Source: Helicoverpa zea
Taxonomy: Eukaryota; Arthropoda; Insecta; Lepidoptera; Noctuidae
DNA length: 64,000 bases
Direction of reading: 5' to 3'
NCBI RefSeq assembly: GCF_022581195.2
Contig: NC_061471.1
Location: 9,176,001 to 9,240,000 of the forward strand
Of this stretch, positions 22,729 to 33,161 are shown one piece after another. Under the pieces are notes generated by a model that was given only the letters and a program-made list of their open reading frames with translations, was not told where the DNA came from and did no database searches. Every line of letters begins with the position of its first letter. Position 1 is the first letter of the stretch. The position numbers and the translations under genes were made by a program.

Positions 22729-25715
22729 TTGTTATGTTCTTTTTTTTTTTCTTCTCTGTCGAGAGTGTTGAAGATCCTTGTGCACGGGCCGGAGCCAAGT
22801 GAGTAAGGGGAAAATTAAATCGAAAATGTGGATGAGAGAGTTGTGGATGTTAAAAACTTTCGGGTGATCCGACAGGTGTTTAAGATGGTTGCTTTTTGGA
22901 GCATGTGGAGTGTGTAAGCAGGCATGTGGAGAGTGTTGAGGCTTTGTTGAAGGGATTTTGGAATGATACCAGTTGTTGAAAGAACAATAGGGACAATGTG
23001 GACAGTTTGCGCTTTCCATTGTGTTTTAATTTCTATTGCAAGGTCTCTATATTTGCTAAGCTTTTCAGATATTGTTGTTTGTATGTTGTGTGAGTTAGGT
23101 ATGGCTATATCTATTAAATAAACCGTATTATTAGTTTTGTCGTGTAGTGTTATGTCGGGTCTGTTATAATGGATAGTTTTGTCAGTTATGATGGTTCGAT
23201 CCCAGTATATTTTATGACTTTTATTTTCTAAAACTATGCTCGGTTTATATTTGTAATACGGTACTATTTCATTTATTAATTTATATTTGTGGGCTAGATT
23301 CTGGTGTACTATTGCTGCTACTTGGTCATGACGATGTTTGTAATCTGTTTGTACTAAGGCTTTACAGGCACCTGTAATGTGCTGTATAGTTTCGGATGTA
23401 TTGTTGCAGTGTCTACATGTGTCTGTTTGTTGATTTGGGTCTTTCATGATGTGTTTTCTATAGTTGCGTGTAGCTATAATTTGGTCCTGGATGGCTAGCA
23501 TAAAGCCCTCGGTCTCGGGAAACAGTTCGCCTCGCCTGAGCCATTCGTTCGACTGTACTTTGTCGACGTGTGGCTGGCTCAGGAAAGAGTGATGTCTCCC
23601 GTGAAGAGCTTTAGCAGACCATTCAAATACCTTTTGCTGTGTGGTTGTAAGTGTTTCAGTGGCTTGTGTGTTTCTGTCGTGTAGGTTAAGGGGTGTTAAA
23701 TTTTTGTCAGTTTCTGTTACGTGTTTGTGTAGTGATGAGTGTTCAGCCTTGTGGTGGAAGTATGTTCTGAGTGTCGTTATCTGTTTGTTGTGTAGGTTAT
23801 GTATGTCTATTAGGCCTCTCCCTCCTTCTTTCCGTGGTAGTGTGAGTCGTTGTATGCATGATTTGGGGTGATGTTTCCTGTGTTTAGTAAGAGATGTATT
23901 GATGATGCGTTGAAGTTTTTTAATGTCGGTTTTTGTCCATCGTATTATTCCGAACGAGTATGTTAAAATGGGTATCGCAAATGTGTTAATGGCTTTGATT
24001 GTGTTTTTAGAATTTAAGTTAGTCTTTAAAATTAGGTTTAGGCGGTGTGAGAATTTTTTGAGTAGTTCTTGTTTGGTCGTCTTCTGTTGTATCTGTCTAG
24101 ACTGTTTGAATCCTAGGTATTTGTATGTACTAACTTCATCCATCGGTTCTACCGTTTCCCCGGAATCAAGAGTGTAACTGTGGTGTGTGATTTTTCCTTT
24201 TAAGATCGATAATATTTTACATTTGTCTACTCCAAATTGCATGCAAATGTCTTGTGAAAATTGCTGTGTTATGTCTGCTAGTTGAAATAATGAGTTCGTG
24301 TCAGGTGCGTATAATTTTATGTCGTCCATGTACATTAGATGTGATAGTGTAAATTGTGTATTATTATTTTTCAGCGTGTAACCTATGTTAGATTTGTCTA
24401 ATAGCTGTGATAGTGGATTTAGCGCCATACAGAACCATAAGGGACTTAGAGCATCTCCTTGAAATATGCCTCGCTTAATTAATATTGGTTCAGTAGCTAC
24501 TATCATGGACGACTGGTTTATTTTGAGAACTGTTTGCCAATTTTGCATGGAATTTTGTAAAAATGATTTTAGTGTGGGGTGAATTTTGTATAAATTTAAG
24601 ACGTGCAGCAGCCAACTGTGTGGAACTGAATCATAGGCCTTCTGGTAGTCAATGAACATCGTATGGATATCAGTTTTGTTTTTTACTGAGCTGTTCATAG
24701 TAATCGCGTCGATAGTTAGTTGTTCCTTACAACCTTGACTGTTTTTCCGGCATCCTTTTTGCTGTTCCGCTATAATATTGTACTTAGTTAAATGTGTGTA
24801 TATGACGTCACTTACACAGGCTGTGAGGATTTTGTAAAAGGTTTGTAAGCAAGTAATAGGTCGGTATTTGGATGGGTTTAATGTGTCGTTTTTATCTTTG
24901 GGTATCATGTAAGTGACGCCTTGTGTTATATATGTTGGTAGTAAGTGTGGTGATTGTATGAATTTGTTTATGTGTGTATGGATGAATGGGTGGATACTAG
25001 TGAAATTCTTATACCAATAGTTATGAATGTTGTCTGTGCCTGGTGATTTCCAGTTGTGTGTTCGTTTTATGATGTCTATGAATGTGTCTATTGGTATAAA
25101 TTCGAATTCCATTTCTGGGATCTCTAATGTGACATCTGTTATCCACTCTGCTTCGTCATTATGACCGACTGGGTTTTCCCAAATATTCGCCCAGTATCCA
25201 CGCAATGTTTCAGCAGAAGGTGTCTCTAGTGTTTCAGCAGCTGTGTCTGTGCAGTTTGATGTAAGTCCTCTATAAAAGAGTTTTTCATTGTTCCTAAATT
25301 GTGAGTTTTGGGTTTTTCGGTGTGTGCATGATAAATATCTCCTAAGTCTACTAGCTGCAGCATTGAGTTTTTGTTTTAATGTGTCCAGAAAATGTTCTAT
25401 CTGTGTGTTTGCGTTTTCGTATTGGGCGTGCAGTTGGTACCTATTCTTTATTTCTTCTACTGCTGCTACTACTTTTCGGCTTCTATTTCCTCTTAAAAAT
25501 TGTATCAATCTTCCTATACTAGCTCTAAAATTGCCTATTCTCTTTTCTATCCTTATTTGCCATTTCGGTTTTCTGTGTTTCTTTGTTCGAAAAACGTTCT
25601 GTGCGATGTGTGATAGTTTTGCGCCATTGCATTTTGCCGCAGTCCATGCGGCACAATAAATGGCAGTCTGTAAGGTACTAAAGTCTGTGTCCGGCTGTAA
25701 ATGTTTGGGTAAAAT
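22729..25715 (-). mobile_element. R4/Dong-clade non-LTR retrotransposon, 5'-truncated, inserted in TTA repeats
   Basis: This minus-strand element of about 3 kb has TTA repeats at both borders. The Bombyx Dong element is known to insert in TAA repeats, and the layout here matches that specificity. At the 3' side (low coordinates) there is an ~85-bp untranslated region with an 11-base A-run (minus sense, 22740-22750), then the repeat. At the 5' side the open frame runs without an initiator straight into the repeat, so the copy was 5'-truncated on insertion. The element sits in the tail of the plus-strand LINE, making a nested insertion. Confidence 0.85.
22815..25715 (-). CDS. R4/Dong-type polyprotein: reverse transcriptase, zinc knuckle and restriction-like endonuclease
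   Basis: A single uninterrupted frame of 966 codons, with no Met at the truncated end. Counting from 25715: a basic N-terminal segment (KPKWQIRIEKR near 47-57) precedes the RT. The RT core shows FIDYQKAYD with the first catalytic Asp (about 354-362), IFQGDALSPLW (417-427) and YMDD (462-465, bases 24321-24332). Next come STYKYLGF (529-536) and a thumb region. Near the C terminus is a CX2CX8HX4C zinc knuckle (767-784), followed by a PD-(D/E)xK-like restriction-type endonuclease: RPDIT (852-856), YLIDIAIP (866-873) and KLSKY (885-889). This order is diagnostic of the R2/R4 group. The endonuclease nicks the target and the RT primes from it. All catalytic motifs look intact. Missing is the N terminus, where related elements may carry DNA-binding motifs. 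Confidence 0.9.
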   Translation of the reverse strand: MLPKHLQPDTDFSTLQTAIYCAAWTAAKCNGAKLSHIAQNVFRTKKHRKPKWQIRIEKRIGNFRASIGRLIQFLRGNRSRKVVAAVEEIKNRYQLHAQYENANTQIEHFLDTLKQKLNAAASRLRRYLSCTHRKTQNSQFRNNEKLFYRGLTSNCTDTAAETLETPSAETLRGYWANIWENPVGHNDEAEWITDVTLEIPEMEFEFIPIDTFIDIIKRTHNWKSPGTDNIHNYWYKNFTSIHPFIHTHINKFIQSPHLLPTYITQGVTYMIPKDKNDTLNPSKYRPITCLQTFYKILTACVSDVIYTHLTKYNIIAEQQKGCRKNSQGCKEQLTIDAITMNSSVKNKTDIHTMFIDYQKAYDSVPHSWLLHVLNLYKIHPTLKSFLQNSMQNWQTVLKINQSSMIVATEPILIKRGIFQGDALSPLWFCMALNPLSQLLDKSNIGYTLKNNNTQFTLSHLMYMDDIKLYAPDTNSLFQLADITQQFSQDICMQFGVDKCKILSILKGKITHHSYTLDSGETVEPMDEVSTYKYLGFKQSRQIQQKTTKQELLKKFSHRLNLILKTNLNSKNTIKAINTFAIPILTYSFGIIRWTKTDIKKLQRIINTSLTKHRKHHPKSCIQRLTLPRKEGGRGLIDIHNLHNKQITTLRTYFHHKAEHSSLHKHVTETDKNLTPLNLHDRNTQATETLTTTQQKVFEWSAKALHGRHHSFLSQPHVDKVQSNEWLRRGELFPETEGFMLAIQDQIIATRNYRKHIMKDPNQQTDTCRHCNNTSETIQHITGACKALVQTDYKHRHDQVAAIVHQNLAHKYKLINEIVPYYKYKPSIVLENKSHKIYWDRTIITDKTIHYNRPDITLHDKTNNTVYLIDIAIPNSHNIQTTISEKLSKYRDLAIEIKTQWKAQTVHIVPIVLSTTGIIPKSLQQSLNTLHMPAYTLHMLQKATILNTCRITRKFLTSTTLSSTFSI

Positions 25716-25726
25716 TTATTATTATA
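25716..25726. repeat. TTA microsatellite, right flank of the R4/Dong-like insertion
   Basis: The sequence TTTATTATTATA lies here, directly where the 966-codon frame meets a stop. Together with 22711-22728 it frames the element with the same trinucleotide, consistent with target-repeat duplication or splitting. Confidence 0.75.
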
Positions 25727-26324
25727 GTGTCAAAAGACGTGCTTATCGAAAAAACCGAAAAAAACCATTGTCATTAGGAGATGAAATCTTCCCTCCAAAT
25801 TACCTAACAGATAATAAGCCACAATCTCGTTATAACAGATTAGAATTTTCTTAAACAAAATACGTTTTTTTATCTTTTTCAATTTCTTTTAACCGCTGCT
25901 CATTTGAATAGCAATAGCTACCGTAGCATTAATATTAAGTAAATTAAAATCAACTTTGCATGTTCATTAATGCAGCGATTGTCAGCTGAATACATTTTAC
26001 TATTTAGGTTTATATCCTTGGATAGTATTATAAAAATCTAAAGATTATATTGGAACCTATTGCACAATTGTGTAGTCTGAGAGCTGGTAGACATTTTTGA
26101 ACTTACTTTGAAGTACTTTCCTGTGAAAGCCTGTTTGCAGAACACGTTTATTTTTTATTCTAAACATTCATTTTCCTGACACATAAAAAATATCCTTGCT
26201 AAGGCTACGGGAGGCTACGAGAACTCTACTTAAAAATAATAGGTATTACAGTTTGTATGTATTGATACATACTATAATAATATGCGAAGATTATGTAGAA
26301 TCACAATAGACAAAGAATATGAGA
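25727..26324. other. Spacer between two LINE fragments
   Basis: AT-rich, with no frame or repeat recognised. It may include the former right flank of the plus-strand LINE that received the R4/Dong-like insertion. Confidence 0.4.
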
Positions 26325-27357
26325 ATAAATAATAATAAAAAAAGGTTAAAATGCTACATGGTGTTCACATTTACAAATCAGTTTATATTTTTGTGCAAAG
26401 TTACAAACAAACAATCAAAAGAATAACACAATCTTACTAGCGGGTGTAATTTTAAATTCGCAATAATTTGATACTGTCAGTGCGTCCTATGGAGCAGGAC
26501 CAGCATGTTTCCAAGCATTTTTATCTTGAATATAATCTTCTAATTTATAATAAGCGTTTTTACAAAGTGTGGCTTTTATATGAGTTTTAAACCGCATGTC
26601 ATTTAGTTCCAGAATGTTGTCTGGTATTTTATTATAACATTTGACACAATATCCCATAAAAGATGTATGTACTTTAGATAGTCTAAACTGCGGGATGGCT
26701 ATTTTATTTTTATTTCGAGTGTTATAATTATGTCTATCACATATTTTATCAAACAAATGTAGGTTTTTCCTAACATACATGATATTTTCATATATAAATT
26801 GGCAAGGCACGGTCATAATATTAATGTTTTTAAACAGTTCCCTAAGAGATTCACGACCACGTAAGTTGTACATAGCTCTGACAGCTCGCTTTTGTAAGAT
26901 AAATATGCATTCAATGTCAGCAGCTCGTCCCCACAGCAGAATGCCGTACGACATGATGCTGTGGAAGTAACTAAAATATACCAGTCTAGCTGTTTCTACG
27001 TCCGCTAGCTGCCTCATCTTTCTAATAGCATAGGCGGCCGAGCTAAGACGACCCGCAAGAGATGTTATGTGGGGTCCCCATTGTAGTTTTTTGTCAAGAG
27101 TGATTCCCAGGAAAACTGTCTGATTTATAAATTCTAGTTTTTGACTATTGAGTATTATGTCACATTCACTACTTTTTACATTTGGCAATGAAAATCGAAT
27201 GCATTTTGTTTTTTTTTCATTAAGGGCCAAGTTATTTGCGTTGAACCAATTTTGAACCTGGATAATGGAATTGTTTACGTCGTCTAGGTTACGTCTACGC
27301 CGATCAATGTTAAAAATAAGAGAGGTATCATCGGCAAACAACACCAAACAACAAAAA
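26325..27357 (-). mobile_element. 5'-truncated jockey-group LINE fragment
   Basis: Minus-strand copy containing the last part of the RT frame plus about 160 bp of 3' untranslated sequence. The 3' end is unclear. A TTTTTTTATTATTATTTATT stretch (minus sense) near 26325-26345 is the most likely tail. The 5' break is close to 27350, where the protein similarity stops just before the RT FADD motif. Confidence 0.65.
26487..27350 (-). CDS. C-terminal reverse transcriptase fragment of a jockey-group LINE
   Basis: The ~287-codon open frame starts at the catalytic FADDTSL motif (residues 4-10 when counted from 27347) and continues through palm/thumb and the C-terminal domain. Visible landmarks are KKTKCIRFSLPN (46-57), VFLGITLDKKLQWGPHI (78-94), SYFHSIMSYGILLWG (125-139) and LQKRAVRAMYNL (150-161). 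It is clearly related to the fragment at 48856-49569, sharing LVYFSYFH, IMSYGIL and QKRAVRA blocks, but is diverged from it and has a different 3' region. The upstream two thirds of the RT and all of the endonuclease are absent. There is no true start codon; the first codons shown are an artefact of truncation. The frame itself is undamaged. Confidence 0.8.
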   Translation of the reverse strand, partial: CLVLFADDTSLIFNIDRRRRNLDDVNNSIIQVQNWFNANNLALNEKKTKCIRFSLPNVKSSECDIILNSQKLEFINQTVFLGITLDKKLQWGPHITSLAGRLSSAAYAIRKMRQLADVETARLVYFSYFHSIMSYGILLWGRAADIECIFILQKRAVRAMYNLRGRESLRELFKNINIMTVPCQFIYENIMYVRKNLHLFDKICDRHNYNTRNKNKIAIPQFRLSKVHTSFMGYCVKCYNKIPDNILELNDMRFKTHIKATLCKNAYYKLEDYIQDKNAWKHAGPAP

Positions 27358-27894
27358 TTTTATACTATCCTTAAATACTATTCAAAAATGTTTACCAGTT
27401 CACCGAGATAAAGATTATCTCTATCCGAATCGCTAGAAAATTATTATTGAAAAATAAAAGCATCGTTTATCAAATACGAGGCTACACTGTAATGCCAAAT
27501 GAGTTGGCATGAATGTCTAGAATATTATGTTTTTCTGCATTAAGCTCTTCTTGCTTCGTGCCAACATCGGCTGCCCATGTCCTTGACCAAAGCAAAGAAA
27601 CTTTTCGTCTCAAAGTCACGGTCTTGAAAAATTAGCTGTCTGTGTAGCTGCAAAAATATTGATATTCTATTTTGTTTAATAAACCCATTTGTTTTATAAA
27701 CTAACAAGAACCTATTCAACCTTACGTGACAAATAACATGTCACTTCAAGCACTAATAATACAAGCTAGAATTTTGTCAGCAATGACCTTGGAACCGCGG
27801 CGCAATACTGCATATTAATTCTCGGCTAAACGAACACCCATGCCCCATTAACTGTATGCATTCACCGTGTATGTTTTATTTAGTTTTATTACAG

Positions 27895-27943
27895 CTAGTG
27901 GTAATGACCATGGCATTCTTAGGATGGCTGAAGGTCTCCAAAG
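27895..27943 (+). other. Candidate 49-nt internal exon
   Basis: The acceptor side is pyrimidine-rich and ends TTTTATTACAG at 27894. The donor side reads CAAAG|GTTAGTA at 27944. One frame across the segment reads SGNDHGILRMAEGLQ without a stop; a second frame is also open. Splice-like ends around a short GC-richer segment are suggestive, but 49 nt is little evidence and I recognise no family. No neighbouring exon was found that would share its phase. Confidence 0.22.
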
Positions 27944-30900
27944 GTTAGTAAGAAGCCTTGGTTCCGGCTGCAGTGTCCTTGCCGTGTCTGGCTCGCATTT
28001 CATCCAGCGCTGCAGTCGTAAAACATGGTGCGCTTTAATTTCGTCACAATTTACTGCAGCAGTGACGTCACTGTTAATGAATTAACTTGATATCGGAGCC
28101 GCTGCAAATTCCATCTGACACTAACTAGCCATTTAATTTATTAGAGACACGTAGCTCGTGAAATTGGAACTTCACAGTGACAGCTATCGGAAGTAGCAAA
28201 TGTGGCGTTAACGAATTAATCTTAACAAACGCTTGGCGTGTCAGGAAATGAAAATAGATGTTAGCTAAACGGGAGAGAATTCCTTACTGCAGCAAAATTG
28301 AGACGGAGACCTCCAGACATAATATTTATCTTCGTGCACTTGCATGTTTAAAAGTAATACGTTATGATAATAAGGCAGTGCATTATTCTGCGGTCAAGTG
28401 TACTCACCTAGGTTATTATTACAATGTGAGGAAATTTAATGAGCTGAAAACTGTATCCAGGTCACATGGCCGGCTTGGGAGCGCTGAATAGAGAGCATTT
28501 ATGTTGCAAGAGGCCGGGGGACTTGACTTCTTGTAAAATGTTCGTGCTTTTGTTTATCGAAGAAATGTTTTGTCTATGAAAATGACTTTGTGATATTTAG
28601 CCTGGTAGTGCGTCTGGAAACGCACTTTCTTCTTGTATGAACTCATTGTTCATCCCCTTTTAGAATAGCATTATTATTTACATGTATTTAATATAAGTCA
28701 CAGATGTTGAATTACAATAGAAGAGCTTTGTTAATGCTAGCTTCACTTAGGTACGCAGATTTTTAATTAAGTAGTGTATGTAGTTTTTGCTTAATCCATC
28801 TTTCTATTTCTATTTATTCAGTCTAAAATTATCTTTAAATATTTCCTGCTTTATTGTTCTGCGAAGACCAATTAATTTACCGCATTTTATTCAAACTTCA
28901 TGTCCCAGTTTCCACCCCAGTTCACACGACAAAGCTTAAATATGAATCAACGGAAAAACCACGATCAGTTAAGTTGGCTCAACGAGTGAACATTTATTGT
29001 GATTGTTCAGATACCCGTAACAAAAAATAGTGCAAAAGATATGTAAGTAATGTCTATGATCTATATGGAGTTATGACCTATTTTGTACCTAGTTATAAAA
29101 GACGCTTTCTATTCTTAAAACTAACATACAAAAAAAGCAAATAAATTATGTATTTTTAATGACTGCAAAAATAATTCAACCTTAAAATATTTTACTAAAA
29201 CAACAAAATCCGAAATTCATAAAAACAAATAAAAAATGGTTGGCAATAAAAATGCGTAAAAAACAATAGACAATCAAAATGTCATTATGACAAATGTGAC
29301 GAATAAAAAAAAGAACGGCAGCATTCCATAATCAATTCAAATTTATTCGAACGTAATCAGACCGTTTGGTTAGGCCCGTCACTGTTTTTCACATTAAAAA
29401 GAATTTTCTCTGTCATTCAAAGTCGAGTAGACTAATGTATTTACCCACAAGCGAACATCCTACTTTTCCATTAGATGTAGCCTGACGCAATTTATTAGGT
29501 TTACATTCAATAGAATTATGTCAGAAATGTTTTCATCGACAAGCCCCTTGTTTATAATTGCGAAAAGCTTTTATAACGTTTTTAATTAGCGTCTACGTCG
29601 ACAACGTTATTTTTGTGAAAAAAAATAATTGAGCGCAATGAGAAAAATCTATTTAGTAGTTCAAATCATAAGAAGCAAAGTAAACCGTTAGAAGCCAGTT
29701 AACCGTATTTACAAAAAGTTATTTCTGAATGACTTGTACATATGTACAATTGAGAAATAAATACTCAAATGTTCAGCATGGTCTGTTAAACCGTAGAAAC
29801 ATTAACAGAAAAACAAAAACAAGTATAAACAAGGAAGCATTATTAAAAGAAGTTTACGAAAAAGAAAAAAGGTTGCATAAACAACCTGCTATCGTGTTAA
29901 GATCGAATAATTTAAGCTCAAATGACCGCTAGCTAGCACTAATCACGCTAATCTACCTTCACACGAACAAACTTGAATATTCCGAAGATTTTAAAAAACA
30001 CAATTTCTTTTGATTTCTTTATTTGCTTAATTAAAAAGATTATTAATATTGTGTCACAAACATAGACAAAGAAAACAATTGTCAGGATAAAATAAAAAAA
30101 AAACATTAAAACGTTAATTAGATTGTGATTAAAAAGAAAATCTTTAAATGTTACATTTCATTTATTGTTCACATAGACTAAAAAAATGAAATGTAGACTT
30201 TTTCGATTCCAAATACCTTAATTAACATCAAAGTCTAGTATTTGACGTCAAAAGTCAAAATAATATTGAAAGCGCTAAAAGCAGACTGACAGATTTTTTT
30301 TTAAATCCCAGAGAAAATAGAATAAAGAAAATGTTAAAAGCTGTCAATGTTATCACAAATTACATAAGCGTTTTTCTATCTGGCAAACTGCCGGTTGTGT
30401 TATGTATTAATAATATAGTTCATGAGCTTGTGTACCATGGAATGATAAATGACCGTTAGCCTCTCCATAACTATTAGTAAATTATGCCACCATAATTCAA
30501 TCGAGCTTCTGAACTGTAATAAATTGCAACTTTTTTAAAGGTATTTCTTATGCGCGCTTGTTTTTTGGATCTGGAAGTGAATTGAATCAAGGATTTATTT
30601 TTGGCGAGCTCCCTACTATCATGGCTTCCATTGGATATTAATAATACCCTACTATTATGGGCTGACTAAAGCACGGAGACGAGGACTTAACACTCATCGG
30701 TAAGCAGTGAGGCAAACCGAGGCAGTTTTCCATGTGCCCATTAAATTATTTCGTATCATGTCATGTTTCATCGATAGCTAATCTTATCGATGGATTAACG
30801 AAAACACGTGAATTTGAATAAAACTGTTTAACCTTATCTTTGGCAGCGTGTCGTGATAGTAAAGATTACCTACATATGACAGAAAACTTCATGACTCACT

Positions 30901-31311
30901 TGTAAGTAGACTTTAGTGTAGTGTACCGTTAATTTACATTAATTAGCTTGTTCTTAGCAGGCGTGTAATCGATAAAGGTCACGAGAAAAAAAAAGATAAA
31001 AGCAAACTGTCAAGTTAAAACAAAGAGAGTGTTTTAGAAAGCAAAAGAAACATGATAAATGATAGCAAAGACATTATGTAAGCCAAGGATTCGCAAACAA
31101 ACAAGAATAAACTTTCACTAAGAGCTCCGCCAATACCTACTCATATTTCCTCTTTTAGAGACATCTATTTTTAAGAATACCTGTTTCTATCTAGTCCGCG
31201 TATTATTTTAATCGATAAAATATTCATACAACTTAGGAAAGAACACCCAATTTGAATGAAAGAATAGCATCGATAGAATTTTCGATTGTATTGGTAACAA
31301 AGCAATGTTAG

Positions 31312-31509
31312 TTGTGTTTAATCAATCATAAGCCGCTATCAATAGAAGATATCAATCAATTGACGCCAATTGACACGGCCCTAAGTTCACCGACTCGGAC
31401 CTTACCTCATTCAGATTCAATCGAGGACATTGAAGCTATTGAATGCAATGTGTACAATTGTCAAATATGCGATACGGACGACATCAAACGCATGCCAGAC
31501 AGTCACTGA
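31312..31509 (+). other. Candidate terminal coding exon, unknown product
   Basis: A 66-codon frame follows a TAG that could be a splice acceptor (ATGTTAG|TTGTG) and ends in TGA. The encoded peptide is acidic and Ser/Thr/Pro-rich in the first half, with a Cys pair pattern near the end (ECNVYNCQICDTDD). Base composition is less AT-rich than its surroundings. The upstream pyrimidine tract is poor. No known domain; chance remains likely. Confidence 0.22.
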
Positions 31510-32491
31510 CTCACGGATGGACAGATAACATATAATGTAAGCTGAAGAACGCGGTCGATAGCATGTCAATTCTTACGAAGTGACCAAATATTATTTTTGG
31601 TGAGACATATAAGGATCGAATGTGCAATAAAAGAAACAAAAAAGGAGGAAAGATGCATGAATTGATTGGTTTATAACAGAAAAAGACGCTACACCGATCT
31701 ATTCGAAAGATTAAAATAATAACGTTAGAGTATCACAGACAAAATTATGCAATATAAAATATCGCAGAAAGAGAACTTGTAACAATTTCAAATAACTTAT
31801 TCAAGACCAATATGACTTTGCATAGTGCACACGGCGCAGATGTCAGGTCAACAAACTACGTAGGTTCGCAAAAGGACCAAGTCTGGGCACTCTATTAAAA
31901 CGAAGAAAAATAAGCAGATCGCCCACTTACTGCAAAATGGACATATGAAATGCGTAGGCGAGGGCCGACGTTATGAAATGGATAGGATTACAAAAGTAAT
32001 CACATTAGAGTTGTAGGTTGTATATGACGAACCTTAAAGCAGGCAACACCTTTTTCAGTAAAACTAGAAATAAAAACCTGTACATCCAGACAGTCCAAAG
32101 TCACTTCACGCATAGTTACCTGCAACAAAACACAAAATTTTAATAAATACATGTGAACATCAGGATCAATAATAGCATTACATTTAGAATCATTGTCACT
32201 TGGATAATAACACCCAACGGTAGTGCACCAGTTCTATTCCCACGGCAGTCGTCGTCACATAGAGAATCGAATTATCTGGGCCAAGCGAACCATTCCAGTA
32301 TCTGTAATGTCTTCGGTTTCACAAGTGGTTTTGACTGTTAGGACTGCAAATGGGGTGAGAAAACTGTGAAAATAAGGACATGATGGGATAGTTCAATTGA
32401 ATCTGGTTATCATACCACAATAAAAAATTGTCTCAGGACATGAGAACAGACTATTCTGAATCTTATATAAAATCACAACATTGCGATTATA

Positions 32492-32691
32492 CTGGGTGTC
32501 CCATAAGTCCTTTGAAATCTAAATTTCGAATAAAATTTAAATGGCGCGCGGAAATGGCATGCGGGGTGCGGGGATAGCATCAACGGTCTTTGGGAATTCA
32601 TTCGCCATTGAAAGTTTTACCGGAGCGGACCGTGGTTTTTGTGTGCGTGAGTTTTATCACAACAATTATTCGGCCACCATTGCGCGGCGTA
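32492..32691 (+). repeat. Left 200-bp inverted repeat of the fold-back mariner
   Basis: It pairs with 33011-33210 at about 96% by manual comparison. It carries an ATG at 32541 that opens a 56-codon frame on the plus strand, equivalent to the start of the transposase on the other arm; this ends at a TAA just past the arm, near 32710. Confidence 0.88.
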
Positions 32692-33161
32692 TCTTTTTAT
32701 TCCTGTATTAACTGATTTTTTTATGGATGGTAATTTCTTATCTTTCTTTAAAATGCGCTGTAACGTCGATCTGGGTGTATTTAATGCATTGGAACGCTTA
32801 CGAATGGATTGAGAAGGATTTTCACGAACTGACTCTTGCACTACGTCGATGTTGTCTTCCGTCCGTGATGTCCTTGGGCGGCCCGATCGTTGTTTATTCA
32901 ACAAAATAAAATTGTAGATCCAGTCATCTCGAACTGTTGAACCCAATTTTTTACCGTTTGAACACTGGGACAGTCATTAAACGTGCTCAAATTGCGATAC
33001 TCTCTAAATTTACGCCGAGCAATGGTGGCCGAATCATTGTTGTGATAAAACTCAAGCACACAAAAACCACGGTCCGCTCCGGTAAAACTTTCCATGGCGA
33101 ATGAATTCCGAAAGACCGTTGAGGCTATCCCCGCACCCCGCATGCCATTCCCGCGCGCCAT
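32692..33161 (-). pseudogene. N-terminal Tc1/mariner transposase fragment, frameshifted
   Basis: The ATG at 33161 opens a frame with a helix-turn-helix-like DNA-binding region: FYHNNDSATIARRKFREY followed by SVQTVKNWVQQFEMTGS. Near 32900-32912 an extra T shifts the frame. Translation resumes in the other frame with NKQRSGRPRTSRTEDN, SIRKRSNAL and LQRILKKDKKL, the second half of a paired, homeobox-like N-terminal domain with the GRPR-type linker usual in this superfamily. The similarity ends near 32692, where the inverted left arm begins. All catalytic DDE sequence is missing. It cannot transpose, but an intact relative could bind its ends. Confidence 0.82.

Larger units (their letters stand above)
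27358..32491. other. Mostly non-coding stretch with two weak exon candidates
   Basis: Very AT-rich, especially 29000-30350. Two exon-like segments (27895-27943 and 31312-31509) are listed separately. A 14-bp direct repeat (CCCTACTATCATGG/CCCTACTATTATGG) occurs near 30610 and 30647. A basic 67-codon frame at 29729-29932 has no domain. No transposon recognised. Confidence 0.4.

Noticed and set aside
23641..24177. Plus-strand open frames of 76 and 84 codons inside the R4/Dong-like element
   Set aside because: They lie antisense to the clear 966-codon reverse-transcriptase frame and have no domain of their own.
25288..25659. 123-codon plus-strand frame
   Set aside because: Antisense shadow of the N-terminal part of the R4/Dong-like protein, which reads coherently on the minus strand to 25715.
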